DNA of 64,000 nt from an uncultured Pelagibacteraceae bacterium (GCA_902576335.1 CACGVC010000003.1:1-64000), one strand, 5' to 3'; positions 10,459 to 23,617 are shown, counted from the first letter of the stretch. Numbers and translations are program-made. Notes: generated by a model from the sequence alone, not told the origin.

Positions 10459-11439
10459 ATGGAAAAAAACATTAGTTTTATAGTTAAAGAGAAAGAGAAG
10501 AATTTAAGAGTTGATGTTTTAATTAATAAAAGAGAAGAATTTATTAGCAGAACTAGGATTAAAAATTTAATACTCAAAGAAAAATTAAAATTAAATAATA
10601 AGATTATTAAAAATCCGTCAAAAAAAGTCTCTGTTGGTGACTTTATAGAACTTCAAATCCCAGAACCAGAGACAGCATCCCTTAAACCTTATAAATTTAG
10701 ATTAAAAATAATTTATGAAGATAAAGATTTGTTAGTAATTGATAAACCTGCTGGCATAATAATGCATCCAGGAGCTGGAAACTATGATAAAACAATAGTT
10801 AATGCCTTAATGAGTTATAACAAAGACTCTTTATCAAACATAGGTGATGAGTTAAGACCTGGTATTGTTCATAGAATTGATAAGAACACCTCTGGTTTGG
10901 TTGTAATTGCAAAAAACAATGAAACTCATGAAAAATTATCAAAACAATTTAACGATCACACAATTACAAGAGTCTACCAGCTTTTAATATGGGGCAAACT
11001 TAGACCGTCTCGTGGAAGAATTGAAACTTTTATTACCCGTAGCCCAAAAAATAGACAACTGATGACCGTTAGTAGTTTTAAAGGTAAAAAAGCTATTACT
11101 AATTATGAAACTGTTGAAGTTTTTGAAAATAAAATGACACCGACTTTAAGTTTAGTTGAATGTAAATTAGAAACTGGGAGAACACATCAAATCAGAGTAC
11201 ATATGAGTTACAAGGGTAACAATATAATAGGAGATGATAAGTATAAAAAAAAATATAAAAAATTAAAAAATATTGATTTAGATCTACAAAATTCAATTTA
11301 TGAATTAAAAAGACAATTTCTTCATGCAAAAACCTTAGGCTTCACACATCCTCGCACTAAAAAACCAATGACATTTTCCTCACTTTTGCCAAAAGACCTT
11401 AATAATATTTTAAAAAAGCTGAGAAATACTGAAAAATAA
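10459..11439 (+). CDS. rluD: 23S rRNA pseudouridine synthase, RluD family
   Basis: The 326-residue protein has an N-terminal S4 RNA-binding domain (about 15-75) followed by a RluA/RluD catalytic domain. The signature HRIDKNTSGLVVIAKN contains the catalytic Asp141, and GRTHQIRVHM lies downstream. RluD isomerises uridines 1911/1915/1917 in helix 69 of 23S rRNA, a site important for ribosome assembly. Length and the S4 domain favour RluD over the shorter RluA, but RluC-type specificity cannot be excluded. It is followed after 41 bases by rpoH, as in many alphaproteobacteria. Confidence 0.9.
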   Translation: MEKNISFIVKEKEKNLRVDVLINKREEFISRTRIKNLILKEKLKLNNKIIKNPSKKVSVGDFIELQIPEPETASLKPYKFRLKIIYEDKDLLVIDKPAGIIMHPGAGNYDKTIVNALMSYNKDSLSNIGDELRPGIVHRIDKNTSGLVVIAKNNETHEKLSKQFNDHTITRVYQLLIWGKLRPSRGRIETFITRSPKNRQLMTVSSFKGKKAITNYETVEVFENKMTPTLSLVECKLETGRTHQIRVHMSYKGNNIIGDDKYKKKYKKLKNIDLDLQNSIYELKRQFLHAKTLGFTHPRTKKPMTFSSLLPKDLNNILKKLRNTEK

Positions 11440-11480
11440 ATCATTGAAAATTAATTATAATAAATTAAATAAACACTTCA

Positions 11481-14475
<2,995 letters not shown>

Positions 14476-14476
14476 T

Positions 14477-15808
14477 TTATTTTATTTTTTTTGATATAAT
14501 TTTAACACATTCAGATAAAAGTGTTTTATTTTCACTTTCCCCCATAATTCTTATTTTAGACTCTGTGCCTGATTTTCTAACCAAAATTCTTCCTTTACCC
14601 TTAATCAGTTTTTCTATTCTTCTTATAGTTTTTTTTATCTCAGGTTTATTAATAATATTTTTGTCTTTTACATCAATATTTACTAAAAGCTGGGGTGTCT
14701 TTTGAAATTTATTAAAAAATTCACTTGCTTTTTTTCCCTTCCTTAATGCAAAAAGAGCTTCTAAAGCCACAAGCAAACCATCACCAGTAGTCGCAAATTT
14801 ACCTAAAATAATATGACCTGATTGCTCACCACCAAGATTATATCTATATTTTTGCATTTTTTCTTTAACATATCTGTCGCCAACTTTAGCCCTAATAAAT
14901 TTTATTCCCTTTGATTTAAAATATTTTTCTAAGCCGTAGTTTGACATTAAAGTTCCAATTACACCACCTTTTAACATTTTTTTATTTTTCCACCTTGTTG
15001 CTAAAGCAGCAATAATTTGATCTCCATCTATGATATTACTTTTCTCATCACACATTATAATTCTATCAGCATCTCCATCTAAAGATATGCCGATGTGAGC
15101 TTTATATTTTTTAACAACTGATCTAATTTTTTTTGGAAAAGTTGAGCCACAGTTTTGGTTTATATTTAAACCGTTTGGATTAACACCTATTGGTATTACT
15201 TTAGCTCCTAGTGATTTTAATAATTCGGGCCCTGCTTTATAGCCAGCACCATTAGCACAATCAATAACGATTCTTAATCCTCTTAGATTAAACTCTTTTG
15301 TGAAATTTTTTTGTAATATTTTAATGTATTTCTTTGTTCCAGTTTCCAATCTTTTAACTCGTCCTAACTTTTTAGGTTGAGATAGGTGTTTTGAAATTTT
15401 TTTGTCTATAAGACTTTCAATTTTTTTTTCAATTTTATCTGATAATTTCATTCCATCAGGACCAAACAATTTTAATCCATTGTCATAGTGAGGATTATGT
15501 GAAGCTGTAATCATTATACCCATATTGGCCTTCATTTCTTTTGTAAGCATTGCCAGCCCATTAGTCGGCAAAGGCCCAAGGGTATAAACATGCATACCAG
15601 CAGACGCTAAGCCAGAAACAAGAGCAGGTTCTAGAGTGTAACCAGATAATCTGGTATCTTTAGCTATTATCGCAATTTGTTTCTTTTTTTTTTGGGATTT
15701 GAAATAAGTTCCACTTGCAAGCCCAAATTTAAAAAACATATTTCCATTTATATGTTTGCTATTTATAGCCCCTCTAATTCCGTCAGTTCCAAAGTACTTC
15801 TTTGTCAT
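14477..15808 (-). CDS. glmM: Phosphoglucosamine mutase
   Basis: GlmM interconverts glucosamine 6- and 1-phosphate, on the route to UDP-GlcNAc for peptidoglycan and LPS. The 443-residue protein has the start FGTDGIRG, the catalytic phosphoserine loop TASHNPHYDNG around residue 101, the magnesium loop DGDADR near 243 and the phosphate-binding RKSGTESKIRIM at the C-terminus. It adjoins folP (one-base overlap), a glmM-folP-ftsH arrangement widespread in proteobacteria. Confidence 0.96.
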   Translation of the reverse strand: MTKKYFGTDGIRGAINSKHINGNMFFKFGLASGTYFKSQKKKKQIAIIAKDTRLSGYTLEPALVSGLASAGMHVYTLGPLPTNGLAMLTKEMKANMGIMITASHNPHYDNGLKLFGPDGMKLSDKIEKKIESLIDKKISKHLSQPKKLGRVKRLETGTKKYIKILQKNFTKEFNLRGLRIVIDCANGAGYKAGPELLKSLGAKVIPIGVNPNGLNINQNCGSTFPKKIRSVVKKYKAHIGISLDGDADRIIMCDEKSNIIDGDQIIAALATRWKNKKMLKGGVIGTLMSNYGLEKYFKSKGIKFIRAKVGDRYVKEKMQKYRYNLGGEQSGHIILGKFATTGDGLLVALEALFALRKGKKASEFFNKFQKTPQLLVNIDVKDKNIINKPEIKKTIRRIEKLIKGKGRILVRKSGTESKIRIMGESENKTLLSECVKIISKKIK

Positions 15809-16860
15809 TAATTTTTAATTAGCTTCTTGAAAACTTTAATTCCTTGCATTACTTCATTCACATCATGAATTCTTAATATCTGTATACCTTGCATCATTAA
15901 AAATATTGAAGATGCTATCGTTCCACCAATTCTAGTTTTACTATCATTCTCTTTAGAAATATCCTTGATAAATTTTTTTCTAGAATTCCCAACAAGTACA
16001 GGAAAACCAAGAGAATGGAAAATAGAAATTCTTTTGAATAGATTCATATTATGTTTCAGATTTTTTCCAAATCCAATACCTGGATCTAAAATTATATTAT
16101 TATGATTTATGCCTTTAGATCTAATTAACTTAATTTTTTGCTGAAAATAATCGTAAATATCTAATAATTCATTTTTATAATTAGGATTTTTTTGCATATT
16201 CTCTGGTATCCCCTTTGAATGCTGTATTACAAAAGGAATTTTATTTTTTTTAAGGACTGTCAAAGTTTTAGTGTCGTAATTAAGTCCAGAAACATCATTT
16301 ATTAGCTTAACCCCTAATGTGATGCCTCTTTCCATGATTTTAGATTTTCTTGTGTCTAAAGAAACTGGTAATTTTTTTATAATTAATTTCAAAATTTTGT
16401 TAATTCTAACCCACTCAGTTTTTTCAGTAATAGACTTAGATCCTGGTCTAGTCGACTCACCACCAACATCAATTAGATCAGCTCCTTTCTTATAGAGGTC
16501 CATTGCACGACTTATTCCCTTTTTTTTTGTATTAAATTTTCCACCATCTGAGAAACTATCAGGAGTTAGATTTAACACTCCTAATATATTTGGAATTTTT
16601 TTAAAATTTAGGTTGGAAAAGTTTTTTTTTTTTGAATTAATTTTTTTTAAATCTAAGTTTATTTTATTCCTCAAATTTTTAGGTAAATATTTAATTTGAT
16701 CTATAGAAATTCTTTTTTTTGACTTTCTAGTTATAATTTCTATGTTATCAAAAGATATTTCTTTAATCTGATGTAAGGGTATAGTTTTTTTTCTTTTTAC
16801 TAACTCTTTTGAGAGATTACCGTAGTAGAAATTACACGCTCTTGTGTAATATCTTTCCAT
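15808..16860 (-). CDS. folP: Dihydropteroate synthase with N-terminal extension
   Basis: FolP condenses p-aminobenzoate with hydroxymethyl-dihydropterin diphosphate in folate synthesis. The TIM-barrel begins near residue 91 with ILGVLNLTPDSFSDGG, followed by DVGGESTRPGS, and a late phosphate-binding stretch GFPVLVGNSRKKF. The protein has 350 residues, against roughly 280 for E. coli FolP, because of an N-terminal extension of about 90 residues that is strongly basic. Alphaproteobacterial FolP proteins often have such an extension, so it is probably genuine rather than a wrong start. Six bases separate it from ftsH upstream. Confidence 0.94.
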   Translation of the reverse strand: MERYYTRACNFYYGNLSKELVKRKKTIPLHQIKEISFDNIEIITRKSKKRISIDQIKYLPKNLRNKINLDLKKINSKKKNFSNLNFKKIPNILGVLNLTPDSFSDGGKFNTKKKGISRAMDLYKKGADLIDVGGESTRPGSKSITEKTEWVRINKILKLIIKKLPVSLDTRKSKIMERGITLGVKLINDVSGLNYDTKTLTVLKKNKIPFVIQHSKGIPENMQKNPNYKNELLDIYDYFQQKIKLIRSKGINHNNIILDPGIGFGKNLKHNMNLFKRISIFHSLGFPVLVGNSRKKFIKDISKENDSKTRIGGTIASSIFLMMQGIQILRIHDVNEVMQGIKVFKKLIKN

Positions 16861-16866
16861 TATTAT

Positions 16867-18774
16867 TTAATGAACAATTTTTGGTTTTAAACCCATTGCT
16901 CCTAAAGCAGAACTTTTATCATCCTTTTCATCTGGTTTCTCAGACAATTTATCTTTTGGATATATATTTTTGTTGATGATATTTTCAATTTCTTCCCCAG
17001 TCAAAGTTTCATATGTAATCAAAGCTTTAGCAATTTTATGTAGATCATCTATTTTTTCTGTTAATATTTTTTTTGCTTGATTATAGCCCTCATCGACAAG
17101 CTTTCTTATTTCTTTATCAATTTTTTGTGCAACTTCCTCAGATACAGATTGGGTCTGTGTTACCGATCTACCTAGAAATACCTCTTCTTGATTTTCACCA
17201 TATTCAACGGGCCCCATTTCCTCACTCATGCCATATTTAGTCACCATGGCTCTTGCGAGTTGAGTTGCTTGATTTATATCAGATCCTGTTCCTCCACCAG
17301 CACCTGTGGTAATATCATCTTTACCAAAAATAAGTTCTTCTGCAACTCTGCCTCCAAAGCAGACTGCTAACCTAGCTTTAAGATATTTTATGGAATAACC
17401 ATGCTTGTCTCTCTCAGGCAAATTCATCACCATACCCAAAGCCCTTCCTCTAGGAATTATTGTTGCTTTGTGAATTGGATCGTAACTAGGCATATTAAAT
17501 GAAACCAGTGCATGTCCACCCTCATGATATGCTGTAAGTTTTTTCTCATCCTCAGTCATGACCATGGATCTTCTTTCAGCACCCATCATTACTTTATCTT
17601 TTGCTTCCTCAAACTCCATTAAAGTAACTATTCTTTTATTTTTTCTCGCAGCCAACAATGCTGCCTCATTAACAAGATTTGCTAAGTCTGCTCCTGAAAA
17701 ACCTGGAGTTCCTCTTGCAATGGTTCTTAAATTTACATCTGGAGCCATCTTAATTTTTTTCACGTGTACTTTTAATATTTTTTCTCTACCTATTATATCG
17801 GGATTTGATACAACAACTTGTCTGTCAAATCTTCCTGGTCTCAGTAAAGCAGGGTCTAAAACATCAGGTCTATTAGTTGCAGCAATTATAATTACGCCTT
17901 CGTTTGTATCAAACCCATCCATCTCTACTAAAAGCTGATTAAGCGTTTGCTCTCTTTCATCGTTTCCGCCACCTAAACCTGCTCCACGACTTCTACCAAC
18001 AGCATCGATTTCATCAATAAAGATTATACACGGAGAATTTTTTTTGCCTTGCTCAAACATATCTCTAACTCTCGATGCACCAACTCCTACAAACATTTCC
18101 ACAAAATCTGAACCAGATATTGTGAAAAATGGTACACCTGCCTCTCCTGCGATAGCTCTTGCAAGTAAAGTTTTTCCTGTCCCAGGAGGACCTACTAACA
18201 AAGCTCCTCTAGGAATTTTTCCACCAAGTCTACTGAATTTTTTTGGGTCTTTTAAAAATTCTACAATTTCCTCAACTTCTTCTTTTGCTTCCTCTACTCC
18301 AGCAACATCATTAAAGGTTACTTTCCCCTTGAGCTCATTCATCATTTTTGCTTTTGATCTACCAAAACCCATAGCCCCACCTTTGCCGCCTTGCATTTGT
18401 CTCATAAAGAAAATCCATACTGCAATTAATAACAACATCGGAAACCAAGAAAGTAACACTCCGAACAATGATGGCATTTTTTCTTCAATAGGGGCTGCAG
18501 AAATACTGACACCTTTTTCTGAAAGCTTCTCGATTAAATTTGGGTCGTTGGGTGAATATGTGGTAAAGTTATTACCATTAGAATAAGTTCCTTTTATATT
18601 ATTGCCTTGAATTTCTACTTTTACAACTTCTCCATTATCAACAGCTGTCAAAAATTCTGAAAATATTACTTTGTTATTACCTCGAATGTTTGCTTGAGGA
18701 TTTTTGAACATGTTGTAAAGACCTATGGTCAAAAAAACTATTACAGCCCACATTGCAATATTTTTGAAATTCAT
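16867..18774 (-). CDS. ftsH: ATP-dependent zinc metalloprotease FtsH
   Basis: FtsH is a membrane-anchored AAA+ protease that removes misassembled membrane proteins and, in other bacteria, sigma-32 and LpxC. The 635-residue protein has two transmembrane helices near residues 8-20 and 105-125 flanking a periplasmic loop, Walker A GPPGTGKT near 195, Walker [12 protein letters not shown], the second-region-of-homology arginines in RPGRFDRQ, and the zinc site HEGGH. The order tilS-ftsH-folP-glmM is usual for alphaproteobacteria. The 63 bases upstream may carry a promoter, but no clear consensus was seen. Confidence 0.98.
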   Translation of the reverse strand: MNFKNIAMWAVIVFLTIGLYNMFKNPQANIRGNNKVIFSEFLTAVDNGEVVKVEIQGNNIKGTYSNGNNFTTYSPNDPNLIEKLSEKGVSISAAPIEEKMPSLFGVLLSWFPMLLLIAVWIFFMRQMQGGKGGAMGFGRSKAKMMNELKGKVTFNDVAGVEEAKEEVEEIVEFLKDPKKFSRLGGKIPRGALLVGPPGTGKTLLARAIAGEAGVPFFTISGSDFVEMFVGVGASRVRDMFEQGKKNSPCIIFIDEIDAVGRSRGAGLGGGNDEREQTLNQLLVEMDGFDTNEGVIIIAATNRPDVLDPALLRPGRFDRQVVVSNPDIIGREKILKVHVKKIKMAPDVNLRTIARGTPGFSGADLANLVNEAALLAARKNKRIVTLMEFEEAKDKVMMGAERRSMVMTEDEKKLTAYHEGGHALVSFNMPSYDPIHKATIIPRGRALGMVMNLPERDKHGYSIKYLKARLAVCFGGRVAEELIFGKDDITTGAGGGTGSDINQATQLARAMVTKYGMSEEMGPVEYGENQEEVFLGRSVTQTQSVSEEVAQKIDKEIRKLVDEGYNQAKKILTEKIDDLHKIAKALITYETLTGEEIENIINKNIYPKDKLSEKPDEKDDKSSALGAMGLKPKIVH

Positions 18775-18837
18775 ACAGATAAAATAAGAATTATTTAAGA
18801 TTAAACAAGTGGCAATTTTGGTTAATATGGATGAAAG

Positions 18838-19866
18838 TTATTGTTCTTTTGAGATAATGACCGTTTGATTGACTTTTTCGATCAAACAACTCCCCAAAGT
18901 GCTCTTAGAAAATGAGCTTTTTTGAATTTCTTTGATAATTTTATCAATTTTTTTTCCTCTGACAGAGTAATATTTTTTACTTACAAAACTTAAAGAATCA
19001 GAAAACGATCTAAATACTACCTCGTGTGGTTGTTTAAAAAATTTGTCGTTTAAAATTAGATGTTTTTTTTTGTTTGAAAAAAAAGAATTATTTTCCAAAT
19101 TTTTTGTAACATAGTAATTAACAACATCATTTGATTTTTTTAAATTTTCAATAGTTTTTATGAATTTTTTTTGATCTAAACCATCATTTTTAAGCCCGTT
19201 TAAAAGTTTTCTTATTCTTACCCTTTGAAACATTTCATCATTATTTGTTGGATCTTTTACATAAAAATCAAAAACCTTTTTGGAAATAAAAACTAAATCC
19301 TCTTTTTTTTGATTTATTAAAGGTCTTAAAATTGTAAAATTTTGTAATTTAGTTTTTTTACTTAATGAAATCAAACCTTTTAGTCCACTGCCCCTAAGAA
19401 TTCTTATAAAAAAATTTTCAATTAAGTCCTCTTGATGATGTCCCAGCAACATATAAGTTACCCCTAGCTTTTTACATTCAGAAATCAAAAGTTCAAATCT
19501 TTTTATTCTTGCTGCTGATTGAATATTACTTTTAGGCTTTAATCCTTGCCAGTATAAAATCCTGGCATTTATCTGAAATTTATTAAGTATTTTTTTTACA
19601 TATTTTGCCTCATTAGTAGACTCTGATCTTAATTTATGATCAATAATATAAAACTTAGCTTTGAGGTTTTTTTGAATCGAATAAATTTTAGATAGAAAAG
19701 CTAACGCAAGACTATCTGGGCCCCCAGATACTGCGACTATAAAATTTTCATTAATACTTATAGACTTTGCAAACTTTTTATAAATCTGACTAATTTTTTT
19801 ATTGTTTAATTTATTTTTTAAAACTCTAGGAATTTTTATTTTTACACTCAAATTTTTGAGACTCAT
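18838..19866 (-). CDS. tilS: tRNA(Ile)-lysidine synthase
   Basis: TilS adds lysine to C34 of the CAU-anticodon tRNA-Ile so that it reads AUA, an essential step in this AT-rich genome where AUA is common. The PP-loop AVSGGPDSLALAF lies near residue 45 and LLGHHQEDLIENFFIRILRGSG near 140-162, as in the family. At 342 residues it is shorter than E. coli TilS, with a reduced C-terminal domain. The start overlaps the end of cpoB by 41 bases; a later start is possible but no better candidate precedes the PP-loop closely. Confidence 0.93.
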   Translation of the reverse strand: MSLKNLSVKIKIPRVLKNKLNNKKISQIYKKFAKSISINENFIVAVSGGPDSLALAFLSKIYSIQKNLKAKFYIIDHKLRSESTNEAKYVKKILNKFQINARILYWQGLKPKSNIQSAARIKRFELLISECKKLGVTYMLLGHHQEDLIENFFIRILRGSGLKGLISLSKKTKLQNFTILRPLINQKKEDLVFISKKVFDFYVKDPTNNDEMFQRVRIRKLLNGLKNDGLDQKKFIKTIENLKKSNDVVNYYVTKNLENNSFFSNKKKHLILNDKFFKQPHEVVFRSFSDSLSFVSKKYYSVRGKKIDKIIKEIQKSSFSKSTLGSCLIEKVNQTVIISKEQ

Positions 19867-20809
19867 ATTTAGCTTTTTGTATCACAGACTGATTTGCATC
19901 TGGATATTGTTTTTCAACACCATTTATCATTTTGCAACCTTGGTCTTTCTCTCCTATCTGGACCATTGATACACCTAACTTTAATAAATTTACAGGAGCT
20001 TTTTCACCTTTTGGGTATTTTTGATATCCTTCTAAATATGCAGATGCTGCATCAGTATAAAGTTGTCTTATTCTAAAGGTTTCTGCATACCAATATTGTG
20101 CATTCCCAGCAAGTTTATGCTCTGGGTTTATTTGTACAAATTCTCTAAAAGCTCTTTCTGCTGTAGAGTAATCACCAACCTTCAAAAAGCTTGTGGCAAA
20201 TTCATATTGATTTTCTGGTGACCCGCTCGGAAGAATCTTTTCTTCAGCCTGAAAAGTCTCTGTAATTATTGTTGCAGTTGTATCTATTGATTGAGTTTGT
20301 TGAATAGTTTCGTTGGTATTAGAGTCTTTGTAAGATATTGAACCAAGGTCTTGTGGTTGAGAGCTGCCAGGTAAAGTTTTATCCTTGGAATTTTGAGCCA
20401 AAGTCTTTTTATCATCATTGATAACCGTTGCATTCTCTAAATCCTGAAATCTTATTTGATTATCAGCTTGAACTTTTGATAATCTATTTGATAATTTATC
20501 TAGTTTGAAATTTATTTCTTCAAATCTGTTAGTTAAATTTTGAAATTGAGTTTCAATTTCTGAGAGTTTTAATAGGTGTCTTGTTAATACATCTTCTGAA
20601 TTAGGATCTAGGGAAGTATTTGTATTATTAATTTCATTATTTAAATTTGTTGATCCTGAATAAACTGCTCTCTCAAGTGTTTTAATATCTTTTTGTAACT
20701 GTTCTATAGTTTCATAAATATTATGATTATCTGCTAATAAATGCGAAGAAAGAGAAAGATAGATTATAAATAAAACTTCAAGTCTTAATTTTTTAATAAA
20801 CATCTTCAT
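19826..20809 (-). CDS. cpoB: Cell division coordinator CpoB (YbgF), Tol-Pal associated
   Basis: The protein has a signal peptide (hydrophobic LEVLFIIYLSLSSHLLA), a long N-terminal coiled coil rich in Glu, Lys and Asn, a low-complexity linker, and a C-terminal TPR domain (YEFATSFLKVGDYSTAERAFREF and repeats). That is the CpoB/YbgF layout: a periplasmic trimer that links Tol-Pal to peptidoglycan synthesis during division. The frame extends upstream to an ATG at 20857, but that ATG lies inside the pal terminator hairpin; I start at the ATG at 20809 (or 20803), which gives a normal signal peptide. It follows pal, as in other proteobacteria. Confidence 0.88.
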   Translation of the reverse strand: MKMFIKKLRLEVLFIIYLSLSSHLLADNHNIYETIEQLQKDIKTLERAVYSGSTNLNNEINNTNTSLDPNSEDVLTRHLLKLSEIETQFQNLTNRFEEINFKLDKLSNRLSKVQADNQIRFQDLENATVINDDKKTLAQNSKDKTLPGSSQPQDLGSISYKDSNTNETIQQTQSIDTTATIITETFQAEEKILPSGSPENQYEFATSFLKVGDYSTAERAFREFVQINPEHKLAGNAQYWYAETFRIRQLYTDAASAYLEGYQKYPKGEKAPVNLLKLGVSMVQIGEKDQGCKMINGVEKQYPDANQSVIQKAKYESQKFECKNKNS

Positions 20810-20836
20810 TTGTAAGGTTATTATTAAAATAATGGC

Positions 20837-20876
20837 AAAAAAAAGACCCCTAAACATTGCACGTTCAAGGGTCTTT
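20837..20876 (-). terminator. Intrinsic terminator after pal
   Basis: On the minus strand, AAAGACCC and GGGTCTTT form a perfect 8-bp stem (extendable by a T-G pair) around a 17-base loop, followed at once by eight T residues. It lies 9 bases past the pal stop and before the preferred cpoB start. The plus-strand reading has no T-tract, so it acts in the pal direction. It should reduce transcription from pal into cpoB-tilS-ftsH. Confidence 0.88.
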
Positions 20877-20885
20877 AACTAAAAA

Positions 20886-21365
20886 CTAGTTTGCTTTTAC
20901 TGTTACAGATCTTCTATTTTTTGACCATGCTAAAGGGTTAGAACCTGAATCAACTGGTCTTTCTTTTCCATAACTTAAAACTGAAATTCTATCAGAAGAA
21001 ATTCCATACGTCATAAGATAATCCTTAGCAGCATTTGCTCTTCTTTCACCTAGAGCCAAGTTATACTCTCTTGTGCCTCTTTCATCAGCATGACCTTCAA
21101 GCACAATTGTGATCTTTGAATTTTTTCTTAAGTATGCAGCTTGTTTTCTCAAAGTCTCTCTAGAAGCTGTTGTCAAAACTGACTCGTTAGTTGCAAAAAA
21201 TACTCTATCAGGAACTCCCGATGCTAAATACTCGACTGTATCTGTCCCAGTATAAACATCTCCCTGCATTTGACCTGTAGTTTTTTTTGAAGTTGCACAA
21301 GCAGATAGCGCAAAACATGCAAAAACTATCAATAAAGTGTTTTTAAGAATTTTGTTTAATTTCAT
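20886..21365 (-). CDS. pal: Peptidoglycan-associated lipoprotein Pal
   Basis: Pal is an outer-membrane lipoprotein whose OmpA-like domain binds peptidoglycan, tethering the envelope through TolB/TolA. From the ATG at 21365 the protein has 159 residues, a lipoprotein signal with lipobox LSAC (lipidated Cys23), and the OmpA-like domain including VLEGHADERGTREYN and LGERRANAAKDYL. The frame is open 14 codons further upstream, but AAGGAG five bases before the ATG at 21365 and the lipoprotein signal fix the start here. It lies after tolB and is followed by a strong terminator. Confidence 0.96.
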   Translation of the reverse strand: MKLNKILKNTLLIVFACFALSACATSKKTTGQMQGDVYTGTDTVEYLASGVPDRVFFATNESVLTTASRETLRKQAAYLRKNSKITIVLEGHADERGTREYNLALGERRANAAKDYLMTYGISSDRISVLSYGKERPVDSGSNPLAWSKNRRSVTVKAN

Positions 21366-21370
21366 TATTG

Positions 21371-21376
21371 CTCCTT
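21371..21376 (-). promoter_or_regulatory. Ribosome binding site that sets the pal start
   Basis: AAGGAG on the minus strand lies five bases before the ATG at 21365. It supports the shorter Pal protein with an N-terminal lipoprotein signal and argues against the longer frame beginning at 21407. Confidence 0.85.
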
Positions 21377-21450
21377 GATCAATATTTCTTATTCTTGACT
21401 TTTTCACAACTAATTAGATGTTTCAAGTTAAAAAATCAAGATAAATCAGA

Positions 21451-22794
21451 TTAATTGCTTAATAATGATGACCATGATGGGTCAGAGGCATCTGTAGGGG
21501 TTTTTACCATCCTCTCATTATAGCCTGTCAAATCAATAGACCATAATTTAGCAGAAAATCCCTCCCCTTTATCATCAGTTTTAGTTTCTCTATAAAATAT
21601 TAAAACTCTACCATTCGGCGACCAAGATGGTGCCTCTTGATAAAAATTTTCAGTCAAAAGTCTCTCTCCACTACCATCTGTTCTCATAACGCCAATATAA
21701 AATTTACCTTTATGAAGTTTGGTAAATGCTATCAAGTCACCTCTGGGTGACCAAACAGGCGTACCGTATAAACCTTTACCAAACGAAATTCTTTTAACAT
21801 TGCTTCCATCACTTTTCATGACATAAATTTGTTGATAACCACTTCTGTCAGAATTAAAGCAAATAAACTTTCCATCTGGGGAGAAAGATGGAGAGGTGTC
21901 AATTGAAGGGTGATTAGTAATTTTTTCTACAATACGGTTTTCTAAATCCATAGTATAAATTTCTGAATTACCATCTTTAGCGAAACTCATAATAATTTTT
22001 TTTCCATTTGGTGAAAAACGTGGAGCAAAAGTCATTCCAGGAAAATCACCAACAACTTCTTGCATTCCTGTCTCAATATCCAAAAGATATACCCGAGGTA
22101 AGTTTCTAAAGTAAGAAAGATAAGTCACCATTTGACTAGTTGGGTTAAACCTTGGTGTTAAAACAAGCTCATTACCCAATGTTAAAAATTTATTATTCGC
22201 TCCATCTTGATCCATTATCGCAAGCTTTTTAATACGTTTAGTTTTTGGACCTTCTTCTGCAACGTAAATTATTCTTGTATCAAAATAACCTTTTTCTCCA
22301 GTTAATCTTTGATATACTTTATCTGTTATTATGTGTCCTACTCTTCTCCAATTTGTTGGAACGGTTGTAAAAGCTAGCGCAACCATTTCCTTTCCAGCAA
22401 GTACATCCCAAAGTCTAAACTCAACTCGTAATTTTTCATCTAAGTAACTTACTTTTCCAGTAATTAATGCTTGAGCTTTAATTAAATTCCAATCTTCAAA
22501 TCTTGGCTTTAAGTTTGCGATATCGGGAGCTTGTAAAAACGCATCTTTATTTAATGGATTAAAAAGACCGGATGTTTTTAAATTTACCTCAATTATCTTT
22601 GAAATTTCTTCACCGATATTTCTTTTTTTTAAAATCTTCTCAAAATTTTGCCTTGAATTTTCATCAATTGATAAAGGTGAGACTGCAATAGGAAGAGGAT
22701 CCAGATTTCCTCTAGTAATGTCTACTTCAATAAGACTAAAACTTTTTGAGGGGATTATAATTAAAAAAATTATTATCTTTATTAGAATTTTCAT
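21451..22794 (-). CDS. tolB: Tol-Pal system protein TolB
   Basis: TolB is a periplasmic six-bladed beta-propeller that binds Pal and TolA. The 447-residue protein has an N-terminal signal peptide ([14 protein letters not shown]), a TolB N-terminal domain to about residue 170, then repeated propeller strands of the type [28 protein letters not shown] and [13 protein letters not shown]. Length and domain order are normal. It sits 9 bases after tolA and 85 bases before the pal start used here. Confidence 0.96.
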   Translation of the reverse strand: MKILIKIIIFLIIIPSKSFSLIEVDITRGNLDPLPIAVSPLSIDENSRQNFEKILKKRNIGEEISKIIEVNLKTSGLFNPLNKDAFLQAPDIANLKPRFEDWNLIKAQALITGKVSYLDEKLRVEFRLWDVLAGKEMVALAFTTVPTNWRRVGHIITDKVYQRLTGEKGYFDTRIIYVAEEGPKTKRIKKLAIMDQDGANNKFLTLGNELVLTPRFNPTSQMVTYLSYFRNLPRVYLLDIETGMQEVVGDFPGMTFAPRFSPNGKKIIMSFAKDGNSEIYTMDLENRIVEKITNHPSIDTSPSFSPDGKFICFNSDRSGYQQIYVMKSDGSNVKRISFGKGLYGTPVWSPRGDLIAFTKLHKGKFYIGVMRTDGSGERLLTENFYQEAPSWSPNGRVLIFYRETKTDDKGEGFSAKLWSIDLTGYNERMVKTPTDASDPSWSSLLSN

Positions 22795-22803
22795 AAATTT
22801 ATA

Positions 22804-23613
22804 TTATCCCTCTAACATTTCTCTTGCATCAAAGTTTAATTGTAATTCTTTCCATCTTTCATAACCTGTAGTTGGAACCCTTAATGGTTGACATAATTTT
22901 ACCGCTCTAAGCGCACTTTCTGCTAATACTTTATAAAAACCCTGTCCAGGCTTATTCATTCTTGCATGATCTATTATTTCTGATTTAGCTACGGTGCCAT
23001 CTCGTTTTAATTTTAATTTAATTCTAACTAATAAATTTTCATTATAAGGTAATCCTAAAGGTATACTCCAACAACCAAAAATCTGTGCCTTAAGGGCATC
23101 CTCCTCGCTTAGAGATAAACCTGCGTTCTCAACATTTCTTTTTTGATCTTGAGTAACTTTGTCATTTTTCTTTGTGGTTTCAGCTGTTTCTTCTTTTGAT
23201 TTGTCAATTAATGCTGCAATATTGTTTGGATCAAAAAGTTCATCCTTTTCAAACTCTGAAACTTGTTTAACTTCATTATCTATAACTTCTGGGTTTTGCT
23301 TATCCTCTTTGACTTCTTTTTCATTTTTTACTAGATTATCGGGCATTGGAACAGAGTCAGGTTTTATTTTTTTTATTTTCTTAGGTGGTGCCTGCTCAGA
23401 TACTAACTTTTCCTCTTTTTTTTTTACCTCTTCTATAATTTTTTTTGCTTTTGGAGCAAAAGGAATATTTGTTTTGTCTGTAATTTGTATCAATTCTATT
23501 GATACAATTGGAGGAAGATCAATAGGTTTTTTTGATAAAAACGGCAAACTCATAGCGGTTAAAAATATAAATACTGCATGAAAAACTGACGATATAATTA
23601 CACTTTTGTTCAA
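22804..23613 (-). CDS. tolA: TolA-like cell envelope integrity protein
   Basis: The 269-residue protein has one N-terminal transmembrane helix (SVIISSVFHAVFIFLTAMSL), then a long charged region of Lys/Glu with coiled-coil character, and a C-terminal TonB/TolA-like domain (about 175-269) with VRIKLKLKRDGTVAKSEI. TolA spans the periplasm and couples TolQR to TolB/Pal. It is shorter than E. coli TolA (421 residues), mainly through a shorter middle region, as is usual in alphaproteobacteria. Gene order tolQ-tolR-tolA-tolB supports the call. Confidence 0.92.
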   Translation of the reverse strand: MNKSVIISSVFHAVFIFLTAMSLPFLSKKPIDLPPIVSIELIQITDKTNIPFAPKAKKIIEEVKKKEEKLVSEQAPPKKIKKIKPDSVPMPDNLVKNEKEVKEDKQNPEVIDNEVKQVSEFEKDELFDPNNIAALIDKSKEETAETTKKNDKVTQDQKRNVENAGLSLSEEDALKAQIFGCWSIPLGLPYNENLLVRIKLKLKRDGTVAKSEIIDHARMNKPGQGFYKVLAESALRAVKLCQPLRVPTTGYERWKELQLNFDAREMLEG

Positions 23614-23617
23614 GTCT

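Noticed and set aside
18044..18586. Open frame of 180 codons on the plus strand opposite ftsH
   Set aside because: It is a mirror of the highly conserved ftsH coding sequence, shows Ser/Pro/Phe-rich antisense composition and has no domain motif.
21366..21407. Fourteen extra N-terminal codons for Pal
   Set aside because: AAGGAG five bases before the ATG at 21365 and the lipoprotein signal starting there show the shorter start is correct.
23159..23581. 140-codon plus-strand frame opposite tolA
   Set aside because: It is Ser/Phe-rich antisense of the Lys/Glu-rich TolA middle region, which lacks stop codons on the other strand by composition.
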